Source of the DNA: Pectobacterium aroidearum
GTDB lineage: Bacteria; Pseudomonadota; Gammaproteobacteria; Enterobacterales; Enterobacteriaceae
Reading direction: 5' to 3'
DNA length: 64,000 nucleotides
Assembly: GCF_015689195.1 (NCBI RefSeq)
Contig: NZ_CP065044.1
Location: forward strand, 4,588,001-4,652,000
In this document: positions 20,525-30,861 of the stretch, one piece after another
Position numbering within the stretch: position 1 is the stretch's first letter
Layout of the letters: each line of letters begins with the position of its first letter
The notes under the pieces: model-generated
Database searches by the model: none
Told to the model about the DNA's origin: nothing
What the model saw: only the letters and a program-made list of their open reading frames with translations
Made by a program: the position numbers and the translations under genes

Positions 20525-20728
20525 TCACAGACCGTAACGGAAGAGTAAATAGAACAAACAGCAGAACAGCGCGCTGTTAAACAGCGCCGGATGCCAGACG
20601 AAGTCATAGATACCCGTCGGTTGCAGCAGGCGGTTCACGACAAAAAACAGAGTCAATGACACCAGCAGGACAAAAAATACGGGGGGGAATGACAGCCCGA
20701 ACAGCACCATAACCGGGAGTGAACTCAT
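20525..20728 (-). CDS. aaeX: AaeX, small inner-membrane protein of the aae operon
   Basis: 67-residue DUF1656 protein with two hydrophobic helices (about 4-29 and 49-64) and the conserved [15 protein letters not shown] between them. First gene of aaeXAB; its exact part in efflux is unknown. AAAGGA-type ribosome-binding site upstream. Divergent from aaeR. Confidence 0.93.
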   Translation of the reverse strand: MSSLPVMVLFGLSFPPVFFVLLVSLTLFFVVNRLLQPTGIYDFVWHPALFNSALFCCLFYLLFRYGL

Positions 20729-21153
20729 CCTCTTTTCCTTTTTTCTATTAGGTAGCGGTAGCGCGCAGGTTCGCTACCGGATGGTAAATTATGTTGTCTG
20801 ATACTGACGTTCAGCATAGACAAAAGCGCTTCATCCCGCAGGCTGGCTGCCAGCGAATGAGATAGCGTTAAACTGATGAATAGCGATGCCAGCAGGGGCT
20901 GACTAGCGATGGGAAATCAGCGTACGATCTGCATTGGGTAAATAAACACAATCATTGGGTAGCCTTGAGCGGTGAATAATCATGTATAGCCGCAAGGACG
21001 ATATCTGTTCGCGTTCACCTGTAAGTAACGCTGCAACTTGAGCGATGGCGGACAATGCTCCACCCGGCATCACCGGATAGGCTATATTATGGATGCTTAT
21101 TATCACCTTATCTACATAGTGTGATCTAAATCACTTTTAAGCCAGAGTGAATA
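20729..21153. promoter_or_regulatory. Divergent aaeX / aaeR control region
   Basis: 425 bases with no gene. Promoters for aaeXAB (leftward) and aaeR (rightward) must lie here together with the LysR-type operator. The last 60 bases before aaeR are AT-rich (ATTATGGATGCTTATTATC). No specific AaeR site could be assigned. Confidence 0.5.
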
Positions 21154-22089
21154 ATGGAAAGACTAAAGAGTATGTCGGTGTTTGCCCGCGTGGTGGAATT
21201 TGGTTCTTTTACCGCGGCCGCCCGCCAGTTACAGATGAGCGTATCCGCCGTCAGCCAGACCGTCACCAAGCTTGAAGATGAACTACAGATTAAGCTGCTG
21301 AACCGCAGTACGCGCAGCATTGGGCTGACGGAAGCGGGGAAAATTTACTATCACGGCTGTCGCCGCATGCTGCATGAGGCGCATGAGGTCCATGAGCAGC
21401 TCTACGCTTTCAACAATACGCCGATCGGCACACTGCGCATCGGCAGTTCTTCTACGATGGCGCAGAATGTGTTGTCCACCATGACTGCCGCGATGCTGAA
21501 GGAATATCCCGGCTTGTCCGTGAATCTGGTCACAGGAATCCCCGCTCCCGACCTGATTGCCGACGGGCTGGATATCGTTATCCGCGTCGGCGCATTGCAG
21601 GATTCCAGCCTGTTCTCAAAACGATTAGGCTCGATGCCGATGGTGATCTGTGCCGCCAAAAGCTATCTGGCACAACATGGCACGCCGGATAAACCGGCAG
21701 ATATGGTGAATTTTTCCTGGCTGGAATACAGCGTACGCCCTGACAGCGAATTTGAGCTGATCGCCCCGGAAGGCATTTCAACCCGCGTCACACCACAAGG
21801 GCGCTTTGTCACTAACGATCCGCAAACGCTGGTACGTTGGCTCAAGGCTGGCGCGGGCATCGCCTACGTTCCACTTATGTGGGTCGTGGACGAAATCAAT
21901 CGCGGCGAAATCGAGATCTTATTTAACCGCTACCACTCCGACCCGCGCCCGGTCTATGCGCTCTACACCCGCAAAGACAACCTGCCGCTAAAAGTACAGG
22001 TCTGTATTAACTACATGACGGAATACTTCAAAAATGTCGCCCTGACATATCAGGGTTACCGACAGGATCATGGAGAGGAAAAAAAGTAG
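21154..22089 (+). CDS. aaeR: AaeR, LysR-type activator of aaeXAB
   Basis: LysR-family regulator of 311 residues. The N-terminal winged HTH (about 1-60) includes FGSFTAAARQLQMSVSAVSQ and the wing LLNRSTRSIGLTEAG. The effector domain follows (IGTLRIGSSSTMAQNVLSTM onward). In E. coli it induces the pump in response to aromatic carboxylic acids. Placement divergent from aaeX supports the same role here. Confidence 0.93.
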   Translation: MERLKSMSVFARVVEFGSFTAAARQLQMSVSAVSQTVTKLEDELQIKLLNRSTRSIGLTEAGKIYYHGCRRMLHEAHEVHEQLYAFNNTPIGTLRIGSSSTMAQNVLSTMTAAMLKEYPGLSVNLVTGIPAPDLIADGLDIVIRVGALQDSSLFSKRLGSMPMVICAAKSYLAQHGTPDKPADMVNFSWLEYSVRPDSEFELIAPEGISTRVTPQGRFVTNDPQTLVRWLKAGAGIAYVPLMWVVDEINRGEIEILFNRYHSDPRPVYALYTRKDNLPLKVQVCINYMTEYFKNVALTYQGYRQDHGEEKK

Positions 22090-22096
22090 GATTTGC

Positions 22097-22127
22097 AAAG
22101 AGGAAAATGCGAGACGCCTTCCTCTTT
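22097..22127 (+). terminator. Hairpin terminator of aaeR
   Basis: AAAGAGGAA (22097-22105) is exactly complementary to TTCCTCTTT (22119-22127), 13-base loop, eight bases past the aaeR stop. Only a short T-run ends the stem. Confidence 0.6.
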
Positions 22128-22208
22128 CATACAAAACACATCCCCATCCCACCATCCGTACGTTATATCTCTTTCCTTCGTTCAGGAAAGTAAAATCACA
22201 TGGATAAG

Positions 22209-22226
22209 GTACGAATAAATTCGTAC
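22209..22226. promoter_or_regulatory. 18-base palindrome upstream of the zinc-ribbon gene
   Basis: GTACGAAT, AA, ATTCGTAC: eight perfect inverted pairs around a two-base centre, 39 bases before the start of the next gene. This is the size and placement of an operator for a dimeric repressor, possibly the downstream protein itself. Confidence 0.6.
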
Positions 22227-22264
22227 AATATAGGTGAAGGGATGGGGTTCAAGAAGGCGATGAC

Positions 22265-22858
22265 ATGAAAATTTTCAAAGTCGGCGATACACAGTCCGCT
22301 CTCTGTAACACATGCCAGTCACTTGAAACTGCGACGTTTCAGCTTAGAGACGTCCCATTCAGCGATAGCAGCGGCGTGGTGAGACAGGTTTTGGTTGGCG
22401 TTTGCAATCGCTGCGGGAATGTTGCCATCATCCCCCATCAATCTACGCCTATGATTAAGAAAGCGCTGGATGTACAGCGTAAGGCGCTAGAAAGCAGAGT
22501 CCCTGCGCACATGATAGATATCTTAAATCTGGCAAGCTGCGAATTAGGTGGGGAACCCGATTTTATTCCCACGCTGATGAAATACTATCTTCACACGCTG
22601 GCAGCCGATCGCGCAGCGGCACAAGAGATCCCGCGTTTTCTGCAAAGTGATTTGGCAAAAGGAAAATCCGAGAAACGTCTTTCTCTTAAAGGAAGGCATG
22701 TCGCGACAGACATTGACGTACTAAAAACCACGACAAACATCTCCAGTACAACAGACCTATTAAAAGGCATTGTTCTCAAGATTAAGGAAGATGTCTTGGT
22801 ACAGCGAGATGAAATACACATCAGGCAGCTCAAATCGATTATTGCAGCGGTTTCCTGA
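22265..22858 (+). CDS. Unrecognised protein with N-terminal two-CxxC zinc ribbon
   Basis: 197 residues, function not recognised. Two cysteine pairs, C13-x-x-C16 and C47-x-x-C50 (VGVCNRCGNVA), form a probable zinc ribbon. The spacing recalls the MqsA/YgiT-type zinc finger found in some antitoxins. Residues 75-110 (VPAHMIDILNLASCELGG and following) are helical and could be a ribbon-helix-helix-like dimer. The C-terminus is helical and charged (LKGIVLKIKEDVLVQRDEIHIR). No toxin gene is adjacent. It has its own palindrome upstream and a terminator downstream, and interrupts the E. coli tldD-aaeR adjacency. Autoregulation is inference. Confidence 0.8.
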   Translation: MKIFKVGDTQSALCNTCQSLETATFQLRDVPFSDSSGVVRQVLVGVCNRCGNVAIIPHQSTPMIKKALDVQRKALESRVPAHMIDILNLASCELGGEPDFIPTLMKYYLHTLAADRAAAQEIPRFLQSDLAKGKSEKRLSLKGRHVATDIDVLKTTTNISSTTDLLKGIVLKIKEDVLVQRDEIHIRQLKSIIAAVS

Positions 22859-22890
22859 CTTTTTACTCCATTACCTCTCAACCCAATAAA

Positions 22891-22918
22891 AAAACAGCGC
22901 TTATAAAAGCGCTGTTTT
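22891..22918. terminator. Bidirectional intrinsic terminator
   Basis: AAAACAGCGCTT (22891-22902), loop ATAA, AAGCGCTGTTTT (22907-22918): twelve perfect pairs with an A-run before and T-run after. It serves both the zinc-ribbon gene (plus) and tldD (minus). Confidence 0.9.
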
Positions 22919-22937
22919 AAAAAGACATCAGAGCAAA

Positions 22938-24383
22938 TTACGCCGTGCCGCCAACGGTCAGGCTTTCCAGCTTCAACGTAGGTTGGCCAACGCCGACAGG
23001 CAGGCTTTGCCCTTCTTTACCGCACACGCCGACGCCTTTATCCAGCGCCAGATCGTTGCCGACCATTGAAATCTGCTGCATCGCTTCGATACCGGAGCCA
23101 ATCAGCGTGGCACCTTTGACTGGCGTGGTGATACGACCTTTTTCAATCAGGTACGCTTCGGACGTCGAGAAGACGAACTTGCCAGAAGTGATATCGACCT
23201 GACCGCCGCCAAAGTTTGGCGCATACAGGCCGTATTCGACGCTAGAGATAATCTCTTCCGGCGTGGATTTCCCGGCCAGCATGTAGGTGTTCGTCATACG
23301 CGGCATCGGCAGATGAGCATAAGACTCGCGGCGACCGTTGCCCGTCGGCGCAACACCCATCAGACGAGCATTCAGCTTGTCTTGCATGTAGCCTTTCAGA
23401 ATACCGTTTTCGATCAGGACGTTGTACTGCCCCGGAACGCCCTCATCGTCCATTGAGAGGGAGCCACGGCGTCCGCTCAATGTGCCATCATCGACGACCG
23501 TGCACAGCTCTGACGCGACGAGTTTCCCCATCTGTCCGCTGAATACTGACGTGCCGCGACGGTTAAAATCGCCTTCCAGACCGTGACCCACCGCTTCATG
23601 CAGCAACACGCCCGGCCAGCCTGCGCCCAACACCACCGGCATTGGCCCTGCAGGTGCAGCCACCGCCGACAGGTTAACCAGCGCCATACGCACGGCTTCT
23701 TTCGCCCACGCATCAACACGCGCTTCACCGTCCGCCACTTCCCAGAAATAGTCATAGCCGCCACGCATGCCGCCACCGCTGGAACCGCGCTCACGTTTGC
23801 CTTCAGCTTCGACCAGCACGCTGATCGACAGGCGAACCAGCGGACGCACATCCGCCGCCAGCGTACCGTCTGTTGCCGCTACCAGCACCAGCTCATAGAC
23901 GCCAGTCAGGCTGGCTGACACTTCCTGCACGCGTGCATCTGCGGCACGCGCGACCGTATCTGCACGTTGCAACAGCGCAATTTTGTCCTCACGCGTCAAG
24001 CTATCCAGTGGATTCAACGTTGGATAGAGCGCCCGATGCGACACTTCGCCCAGCGTGTGCGCCGTACCTGTACCCTGTTCCCGCACAATGCTGCGTGCTG
24101 CCTGCGCACTCTGATGCAATGCGTTCAGCGTGATCTGATCGGCATAAGCAAACCCGGTCTTTTCACCGTCAATCGCACGGATACCCACGCCCTGATCGAT
24201 ATTGTAAGAACCGTCTTTAATGATGCGATCTTCCAGTACCCAGGATTCATGGTAGCTGGACTGGAAATAGAGATCGGCATAGTCCAGACGACGCTCATTA
24301 AGCGACCCCAGCACAGCGGCGAGATCGTCAAGATTCAATTTATTGGCGGTGAGTAACTGCTCACTGACAAACGAAAGGCTCAT
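22938..24383 (-). CDS. tldD: TldD, catalytic subunit of the TldD/TldE metalloprotease
   Basis: Metal-binding half of the TldD/PmbA peptidase. The HExxxH motif HEAVGH is at residues 262-267, within [15 protein letters not shown]. Glycine-rich [16 protein letters not shown] precedes it. Length 481, as in E. coli. It ends the mreB-to-tldD minus-strand series, 56 bases after yhdP. Its partner pmbA is about 8 kb to the left. Confidence 0.96.
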   Translation of the reverse strand: MSLSFVSEQLLTANKLNLDDLAAVLGSLNERRLDYADLYFQSSYHESWVLEDRIIKDGSYNIDQGVGIRAIDGEKTGFAYADQITLNALHQSAQAARSIVREQGTGTAHTLGEVSHRALYPTLNPLDSLTREDKIALLQRADTVARAADARVQEVSASLTGVYELVLVAATDGTLAADVRPLVRLSISVLVEAEGKRERGSSGGGMRGGYDYFWEVADGEARVDAWAKEAVRMALVNLSAVAAPAGPMPVVLGAGWPGVLLHEAVGHGLEGDFNRRGTSVFSGQMGKLVASELCTVVDDGTLSGRRGSLSMDDEGVPGQYNVLIENGILKGYMQDKLNARLMGVAPTGNGRRESYAHLPMPRMTNTYMLAGKSTPEEIISSVEYGLYAPNFGGGQVDITSGKFVFSTSEAYLIEKGRITTPVKGATLIGSGIEAMQQISMVGNDLALDKGVGVCGKEGQSLPVGVGQPTLKLESLTVGGTA

Positions 24384-24439
24384 AGTTTTTCACTCTTTAT
24401 CAGATAATCGGCTGAGTACACTGCGCTGCCCTAACGGCA

Positions 24440-27400
24440 TTATTCGCCTTTCTTCTTGTTCGGCTCACGCAGCACTTCCTGAATCTTTGGCTGATCGAGG
24501 CTACCGGAAATCTGGTAGCGAATCAGCGAAATCTTGTTCCATAGCGGTGCCAGCACTTTACTGGCAGCAAACACCGCGGCCCCTATAACCGGATTGACGG
24601 CAAATGCGGTCGCCACGCCCACCGTCGCAGAAATTTCCGGGGCGATAACCGCTTCCATATTGACCTGTCGCTTAGCGAGGTCGAGATCGCCTTTCATCGC
24701 GATATCCGCCTCCAGACCGTCGATCAGCATATCATCAGTATGCAACACGCCGTCTTTAATCCATGCGGTGCTGCGAATCGAGTCGAAGTAAAATCCACGG
24801 CCAAACGTATCACTAAAATCAAACCGCAGCTTACGCATCAGCGCATCGAAGCTCAATAAACGCAGCAGTTGACCCGCCTGACCCGCACCCACTTCGGCAA
24901 TTTCACCTTTACCAATGCGCGTGTGCAATATTCCGCTCAGGCTGGCAATATCCGGTGCCCAAGGCGTTCCGCGCCAGTACAAATCGTAATCCACATCGAA
25001 AGAACCGGCCTTCAGCGGTGAATCAACGCCGAACCAGTTAGCATTCTGCTCCAGACTATCCCCGGTCAGGCGGCCTTTTAGCGCGGTCCGTACGCCTTCA
25101 GCATTTTCCTGCCAGGTGCCGTTGACCGTCAGACGAGCCTTACCTGTATCAATGATGCCGTCCGTCAGCGTTAACTTTTCCTTTTCTGGCAGCAGCGTTC
25201 CCTGAATACGTCCCATATTCTGCCCGATAATCCAGCACTGGCGACAATTAACCGCCAGCGACGGCCAGTCTTCAAAGCTGATACTCGGGTCGTTCAACGG
25301 CGATTTTTTCTCTGCTAACGCCACCGGGTTAGTCGCTTCATTCCCTTTCCACTGAGGATTGTAGTAGAGATAATTGATGTCACTGCGCCACATACCACGA
25401 TTGGGTATCTCAACCGTTCCGTCAATTTCACGCCCCTTTGCCTTCACTTCACTGCCAGCAAGCGTATTTTTGCGCGTAATTTCCAGATCGTGCCACTGCT
25501 GCCCCAACAGTTGCAGTTCAGGTGTACGCAAGGTCACCGCTTCTGGGAAACGAAGGGAACTCTGTGCCTTTCTCCCTTCCGCCGATGTCGAGGCACGCAG
25601 TGATGGCAGGAGCCCCAGCCAACTTTCCGCATCCAGCGACGGAAGATCGAGCACCAGCGAGGAATCATCGGGTAATGCAGGCGCCGACGTTGCCGCATTC
25701 TGCCAGCTTGCCCGCGCCAGCGTCACGGTGTCGCCTTTCAGCAGCCATTGACTATTGAAGCGGTTATCCTTGCCCAGCCGTCCCTGCATAGCGAAACCAT
25801 TCAGATCACCACTGGCTTTGACTTCCAGCGGCAGGCTCTCACCAGCTGGTTTATTTAGCGGGTTAGGTAAGTGACTACTCACTTTATTTAAATCAGCCTG
25901 AATATCAACCTCATAGGTTGTCTTGCCGGTATGCGGCAGATTGACGGCAACCGTACTCTTCCAGCCTGCCGTGCCGGACAGCGCCTTGCTTGCCGATGCT
26001 GGCAAGCCGGGCAAGAGCGCAGGCTGCCAGTCGCCCTGCAAGCCCACATTCACCAGAAAGGCCTTCGCTTGTTCTTCTGTGGTGAAGTTGACCGCCATCG
26101 GCTGATTCATCCAATTCGCCTGAAGCGTGTCACTGCGTAAGTTGCCGTTTTCATAGCGGAACTTACCCGTGAGATTCTTAATCGTGGTATTCAACGGTTT
26201 GATGTACAGGCTGTTATTGTTCAGCGCAATGTCACCACTGGCGTGAACATCATCACCGACAAGCGGAATATCCAGATGCAGCGAGCCTTTCACTGGCCCG
26301 CCAATTTTCAGTTCATCCAGCGCCGTACCCAACGAGGATTTCAGCGGCGTCTGATTAAAATAGTTCCCCACTTCAGGCCCCGGACCTTCCAGTTCGCCAT
26401 CAATGAGCAGCATCTCTTTTTCATAATCGGGAATGACCGCGCTAATATTCTTGCCTTCCACCTTGCCCAGCCAGGTTTGTGGCGCAAACATCCATAGACC
26501 GTTGTTGGCGAAATCCAGATTAATATCCAGTGGCGTCAGCGCAGGCCAGCCCGGCTGAAACTCGAAGGTCGCCTCTTTCACCGGCACCCAGACTTCGAAT
26601 TGGCCTTCGTTATGCGTATACGGGAAGTGCTGCGGATTACCGGCAAAGATCAGCGTCGCGTTATCGACACGACCGCCCTTCAGCGCGCCGCTCAGATAGT
26701 CCACCAGCTCAGTGCCCATAAACTGTTCAGGATAATAACGCCAGGCATCCGCCGCGTCGGTCAAGCGGATACCCGCCAGAATATCCAGCTTCGGCTCCTG
26801 TTTAACTGGCTGTTCGTAACGGAAATCACCGTTCGCCCATAGCGATTTCGCCTGCACATCCAGCCCATGGCTCCAAAGCGCCAAACCCTGTGCGTCATTA
26901 CGCCAGTCAATCGTGCCGCTGGCCTGCTGGATTTCCAACGGCGCGCGGAACATATCAACATAGGGTAGCGTGCTCTGCTTTAATGCTACGCTGACCTGAC
27001 CACGCTCGGCGCTGCCACGGGCAGAACCAGAAAAATGATCGACCCCCGGCAGCAATTTCCACTGTTTCCAGCTCACGTCCTGCCAGCTGGCCTGAAAGCG
27101 GCTTCTCTCCGGCTGTTGCAGAGGGATATCGACGGAAACCGTATTCAATGTGCCCGTCGGTTGCAGTTCTGCCCAACGTTCTTTCAACGCTGGCGTTGTA
27201 CTGGACAGCAGCGGCAACAGCGTGCTTACCCGCTCCAGCGCCAGATTGCTGGCGCGAACACGCAGCTCTTCCTGCCGATCGGGCCCCAGCATGTGTTCAT
27301 TTTTTGGCAGCCAGAGGGCAGAGAGCCGCCCTTTCGGCCAGGCAATGCCATCCGTTGCCAGATTCAATTCAGGCACATCCACCTGCCAGCCATTTTCCTG

Positions 27401-28270
27401 ACGGCTGACATGCAGCGTCATGTCATCAACATTCAGGCGATGTGCATCAGGACCGTCCCCCCAGTTGGCCGTCCCCTGATTAAGGAACACGTCTCCACTG
27501 TGGATGCCGCCATCACGGACGTTCAGCCAGGCCGCCAGGCTAAAATCGGCGCTTTCCAACCCGGTATTATTTTTCATCCAGCGGCTGAGCCAAGGCTTCA
27601 TATCGATGTTATCAGCCTGCAGATAGAAGGTGCCGTTGCTGAGCAGCCCCTGCTCATCGTGCAAGTCCATGCGCATTTGCACCACGCCGTGCTGGCCGTT
27701 AAAACTCGACAAGCTGATCAACCCTTCCGCACGATGACGTTTGTCGGAATTCAGCCAGGTCAGCTGTGGGATGCTTAGCTCCGCGCGGGAGCCGGAAGGG
27801 GTAAGAAAGGTAATGTGGCTATCACGCAGGTCAAAGTGGTCAAACTGGCGCAGGAAAAGGTCGCTGACCTTTCCTGATTCCATCAGTTTGCTGTCCTGCT
27901 GCTGCCCAGTAAAAGGGCTATTAATATCGAGCTTTAACTGGTGAAACGTGAGATCGCGGAACTGCCAGCGCCCGTGTAACAATGACTGCCACACATCCAA
28001 TGCCAGCGTAATGCGATCAACCTGCCAGTCTGATTCCGGCAGAGACGTGCGAAGCTTTTCAATTTCCAGCGTGGGGCCAAAGGACTCCCAGCGCCCCGTC
28101 ATCGAGCCGATTTCTAACGGGACACCCGCCGCAGACTGCGCCCAAGCCACCAGCTGTGGCCGGAAATGATCGAGCTGCGGCAGCACCAGTCTTAAGCCGC
28201 TAACTAACAGCGCAACCATCACGACAAGAGTGGCACCCGTGATGACTACAATTCCGGGCAGTCGCCTCAC
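24440..28270 (-). CDS. yhdP: YhdP, AsmA-like intermembrane phospholipid transporter
   Basis: 1276 residues (E. coli 1266). One N-terminal membrane anchor (about 6-30, VVITGATLVVMVALLVSGLRL) is followed by a very long beta-rich periplasmic region of repeating amphipathic strands, ending in an AsmA-like C-terminal part and a basic tail (EPNKKKGE). In E. coli, YhdP acts with TamB and YdbH in moving phospholipids to the outer membrane, and affects the cyclic enterobacterial common antigen barrier. 41-base gap after rng. Confidence 0.95.
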   Translation of the reverse strand: MRRLPGIVVITGATLVVMVALLVSGLRLVLPQLDHFRPQLVAWAQSAAGVPLEIGSMTGRWESFGPTLEIEKLRTSLPESDWQVDRITLALDVWQSLLHGRWQFRDLTFHQLKLDINSPFTGQQQDSKLMESGKVSDLFLRQFDHFDLRDSHITFLTPSGSRAELSIPQLTWLNSDKRHRAEGLISLSSFNGQHGVVQMRMDLHDEQGLLSNGTFYLQADNIDMKPWLSRWMKNNTGLESADFSLAAWLNVRDGGIHSGDVFLNQGTANWGDGPDAHRLNVDDMTLHVSRQENGWQVDVPELNLATDGIAWPKGRLSALWLPKNEHMLGPDRQEELRVRASNLALERVSTLLPLLSSTTPALKERWAELQPTGTLNTVSVDIPLQQPERSRFQASWQDVSWKQWKLLPGVDHFSGSARGSAERGQVSVALKQSTLPYVDMFRAPLEIQQASGTIDWRNDAQGLALWSHGLDVQAKSLWANGDFRYEQPVKQEPKLDILAGIRLTDAADAWRYYPEQFMGTELVDYLSGALKGGRVDNATLIFAGNPQHFPYTHNEGQFEVWVPVKEATFEFQPGWPALTPLDINLDFANNGLWMFAPQTWLGKVEGKNISAVIPDYEKEMLLIDGELEGPGPEVGNYFNQTPLKSSLGTALDELKIGGPVKGSLHLDIPLVGDDVHASGDIALNNNSLYIKPLNTTIKNLTGKFRYENGNLRSDTLQANWMNQPMAVNFTTEEQAKAFLVNVGLQGDWQPALLPGLPASASKALSGTAGWKSTVAVNLPHTGKTTYEVDIQADLNKVSSHLPNPLNKPAGESLPLEVKASGDLNGFAMQGRLGKDNRFNSQWLLKGDTVTLARASWQNAATSAPALPDDSSLVLDLPSLDAESWLGLLPSLRASTSAEGRKAQSSLRFPEAVTLRTPELQLLGQQWHDLEITRKNTLAGSEVKAKGREIDGTVEIPNRGMWRSDINYLYYNPQWKGNEATNPVALAEKKSPLNDPSISFEDWPSLAVNCRQCWIIGQNMGRIQGTLLPEKEKLTLTDGIIDTGKARLTVNGTWQENAEGVRTALKGRLTGDSLEQNANWFGVDSPLKAGSFDVDYDLYWRGTPWAPDIASLSGILHTRIGKGEIAEVGAGQAGQLLRLLSFDALMRKLRFDFSDTFGRGFYFDSIRSTAWIKDGVLHTDDMLIDGLEADIAMKGDLDLAKRQVNMEAVIAPEISATVGVATAFAVNPVIGAAVFAASKVLAPLWNKISLIRYQISGSLDQPKIQEVLREPNKKKGE

Positions 28271-28311
28271 TAATATCTCCTTCTTTCGTCGCCGACGACG
28301 AGCGTACGAAT

Positions 28312-29781
28312 TTACATCATGACGACGTCAAACTGCTCCTGGCTATACAGGGGTTCGATTTGTACTTTGACCTGCTTGCCGACGAAAATTTCGACCTCAG
28401 CTAACGCGTGCGACTCTTCACTTTTCAGCGCTTCCCCAACGGCCGGTGAAGCATAAACCAGGAAACGATCGGTGTCATAAGCGTGGTGGACACGCACGAT
28501 TTCACGCATGATTTCATAGCAGACGCTTTCTACCGTCTTCACGGTGCCGCGGCCATGACAGGTCGGGCATTCATGGCAGAGCACGTGCTCGATACTCTCA
28601 CGCGTGCGTTTACGCGTCATCTCCACTAATCCTAGTTGAGAGAAGCCGTTAATACTGGTTTTGACCCGATCTTTACTGAGCGCCTGCTCCAGCGAATGCA
28701 GTACCCGCCGACGGTGATCGTCGTTATTCATATCGATGAAGTCGATAATGATGATGCCGCCGAGGTTACGCAGGCGCAGCTGCCGCGCAATCGCCTGCGT
28801 GGCCTCCGTGTTGGTATTGAAAATGGTCTCATCCAGATTGCGGTGGCCGACAAACGCCCCCGTGTTGATGTCGATGGTCGTCATCGCTTCAGTCTGATCG
28901 ATGATCAAATAGCCGCCGGACTTCAGTTCAACCTTTCTGTCCAGCGAACGCTGGATCTCATTTTCTACGTCAAACAGGTCAAAAATAGGCTGTTTACCCG
29001 CATAGTGTTCGAGTTTGCGGGTCATCTCTGGGATATATTCGGAGGTAAATTCCAGCAGTGCTTCATACGTCAGTCGGGAGTCAATCCGAATGCGATCCAA
29101 CGCCGCACCGGCGAAATCACGCAAAATTCGCTGGGCGAGCGCAACTTCACCGTAGAGCTTGCATTTGGTCTGGTTGCGCTTTTTGCGCTCCATCACCTTG
29201 CCCCACAGACGCTTCAGGAACGCCGCATCCTGCGAGAGTTCTTCTTCACCGATCCCTTCCGCTGCGGTACGAATGATGAAACCACCGTCATCGTCACAAT
29301 ACTCGGCGACCGTTTTCTTTAAGCGCTCGCGTTCCGCTTCGCTCTCAATCCGCTGTGACACGCCAACATGCGATGCGCCGGGCATAAACACCAGATAGCG
29401 CGATGGCAGTGTGATATCGGTCGTCAGTCGTGCACCTTTGGTTCCCAGTGGATCTTTGACCACCTGCACCATGAGATCCTGCCCCTGACGCACCAGCTCG
29501 GCGATATCACGGACGTGAAAATTCTTCTGTTCGTCACCGGCAACACATTCGGTGTGCGGCATAATATCGGATGCGTGCAGGAATGCCGCTTTATCCAGAC
29601 CGATGTCCACGAACGCCGCCTGCATACCCGGCAGAACGCGGCTCACGCGGCCTTTATAAATGTTGCCGACAATGCCGCGCTTCGCATCACGCTCAATGTG
29701 GATTTCCTGCAAAATACCGCCGTCGATATAGGCAACGCGCGTTTCTGAAGGTGTAACGTTTACCAGTAACTCAGCAGTCAT
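28312..29781 (-). CDS. rng: RNase G
   Basis: Single-strand-specific endoribonuclease that matures the 16S rRNA 5' end and degrades some mRNAs; RNase E homologue without the scaffold tail. S1 domain near residues 35-130 ([23 protein letters not shown]), DNase I-like catalytic part with [16 protein letters not shown], and zinc-link CPTCHGRG. The ATG at 29781 gives 489 residues, as in E. coli, with GAGGA upstream. It overlaps the maf end by 11 bases; a longer frame to 29829 is not family-like. Confidence 0.96.
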   Translation of the reverse strand: MTAELLVNVTPSETRVAYIDGGILQEIHIERDAKRGIVGNIYKGRVSRVLPGMQAAFVDIGLDKAAFLHASDIMPHTECVAGDEQKNFHVRDIAELVRQGQDLMVQVVKDPLGTKGARLTTDITLPSRYLVFMPGASHVGVSQRIESEAERERLKKTVAEYCDDDGGFIIRTAAEGIGEEELSQDAAFLKRLWGKVMERKKRNQTKCKLYGEVALAQRILRDFAGAALDRIRIDSRLTYEALLEFTSEYIPEMTRKLEHYAGKQPIFDLFDVENEIQRSLDRKVELKSGGYLIIDQTEAMTTIDINTGAFVGHRNLDETIFNTNTEATQAIARQLRLRNLGGIIIIDFIDMNNDDHRRRVLHSLEQALSKDRVKTSINGFSQLGLVEMTRKRTRESIEHVLCHECPTCHGRGTVKTVESVCYEIMREIVRVHHAYDTDRFLVYASPAVGEALKSEESHALAEVEIFVGKQVKVQIEPLYSQEQFDVVMM

Positions 29782-30364
29782 GTTTTCCTCTTGCACTCCG
29801 CAACGCAGCAAAATTACTGAATAGCTCATGGGTTTCTACCAGCGGCAGCCCAACCACCGCGTAATAGCTCCCGTTAAGCGACCGGACAAAGCATCCACCT
29901 TTGCCCTGAATACCGTAAGCCCCAGCTTTATCCATTGGCTCGCCGCTAGCGATATACCGTTCGATATCCTGCTGCGAGAGCGGACGGAAGACGACGTCGG
30001 TGATCACCAGACAACTCAATATATCGTCTTTATCTGCCAGCGCGACGGCCGTCATCACCTGATGTGGTTTCCCGGACAGTTGACTCAACATCTCTGCCGC
30101 ATGGGCTTCATCTTGCGGTTTTTCCAACACCTGGCCGTTAAGCACTACGATGGTGTCCGCCCCCAGAACCGGCAAATCGAGCGGTGCAGCCGCGACACCC
30201 GCCGCGGCTTTTTCATGCGCCAGACGCCGGACATAGACTTCCGCTGCTTCCTCCGGTAACCGCTGCTCTTCCACCGCGACGTTCAGTACAGCAAAAGGAA
30301 TATCGAGCTGCGTGAGCAGTTCACGACGGCGGGGAGAAGCGGAGGCCAGATAAAGCTGGGTCAT
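29771..30364 (-). CDS. Maf-type dTTP/UTP pyrophosphatase (YhdE)
   Basis: House-cleaning nucleotide pyrophosphatase of 197 residues. Maf signature [17 protein letters not shown] at the N-terminus, [17 protein letters not shown] with the catalytic aspartate, and [13 protein letters not shown]. The subfamily is assigned from similarity to E. coli YhdE, which also sits between mreD and rng. Eight bases after mreD; its end overlaps rng. Confidence 0.94.
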   Translation of the reverse strand: MTQLYLASASPRRRELLTQLDIPFAVLNVAVEEQRLPEEAAEVYVRRLAHEKAAAGVAAAPLDLPVLGADTIVVLNGQVLEKPQDEAHAAEMLSQLSGKPHQVMTAVALADKDDILSCLVITDVVFRPLSQQDIERYIASGEPMDKAGAYGIQGKGGCFVRSLNGSYYAVVGLPLVETHELFSNFAALRSARGKHDC

Positions 30365-30372
30365 GAATCACC

Positions 30373-30861
30373 TTATTGCACAGTAAACTGACGGCGAATT
30401 TTACGCATCAGGAGGAACAGCCACGGCCAGAGTACGCCATCCACGACGCTATTCCAGAATGTTTCTGGTCGGAAAGAGACATTAATAACTAAAAATTCTG
30501 CCCAGAATACCGTGAGGTCCATCAGCAGCGACAATAGCATGACGATTAATGCCTGCTGCCATAACGCCATATTTCGGAACAGTTGGAATTTAAAGGCGAC
30601 CAGATAAGCAATAATGCTCAACGCCAGCGCCCGTACTCCCAGTGTAGACCCAAGAATCAGGTCCATAATCAGACCTAATATAAATCCTGTGCCGACATTC
30701 ACCCGATGTGGCAATGCCATCACCCAGTAAATCAGGAATAGCGTCAGCCAGGAGGGGCGAAACATGTAGATTTCATCCGGCCACGGCATAATCTGCAACA
30801 CCATGGCGATCAGAAAAGAAAGCCAGATAATCCAGTTGCCATGCCTGCGATAACGGTTCAT
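30373..30861 (-). CDS. mreD: MreD, rod-shape-determining membrane protein
   Basis: 162 residues, five or so membrane helices covering nearly the whole chain, as in E. coli MreD. Member of the elongasome with MreB, MreC, RodZ and PBP2. The start overlaps the mreC stop by four bases, indicating coupled translation. Confidence 0.95.
   Translation of the reverse strand: MNRYRRHGNWIIWLSFLIAMVLQIMPWPDEIYMFRPSWLTLFLIYWVMALPHRVNVGTGFILGLIMDLILGSTLGVRALALSIIAYLVAFKFQLFRNMALWQQALIVMLLSLLMDLTVFWAEFLVINVSFRPETFWNSVVDGVLWPWLFLLMRKIRRQFTVQ

Noticed and set aside
27035-27778. 247-codon plus-strand frame within yhdP
   Set aside because: Antisense to a conserved part of yhdP; composition is that of a reverse-frame artefact.
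28636-29322. 228-codon plus-strand frame within rng
   Set aside because: Antisense to conserved RNase G sequence; no family similarity.
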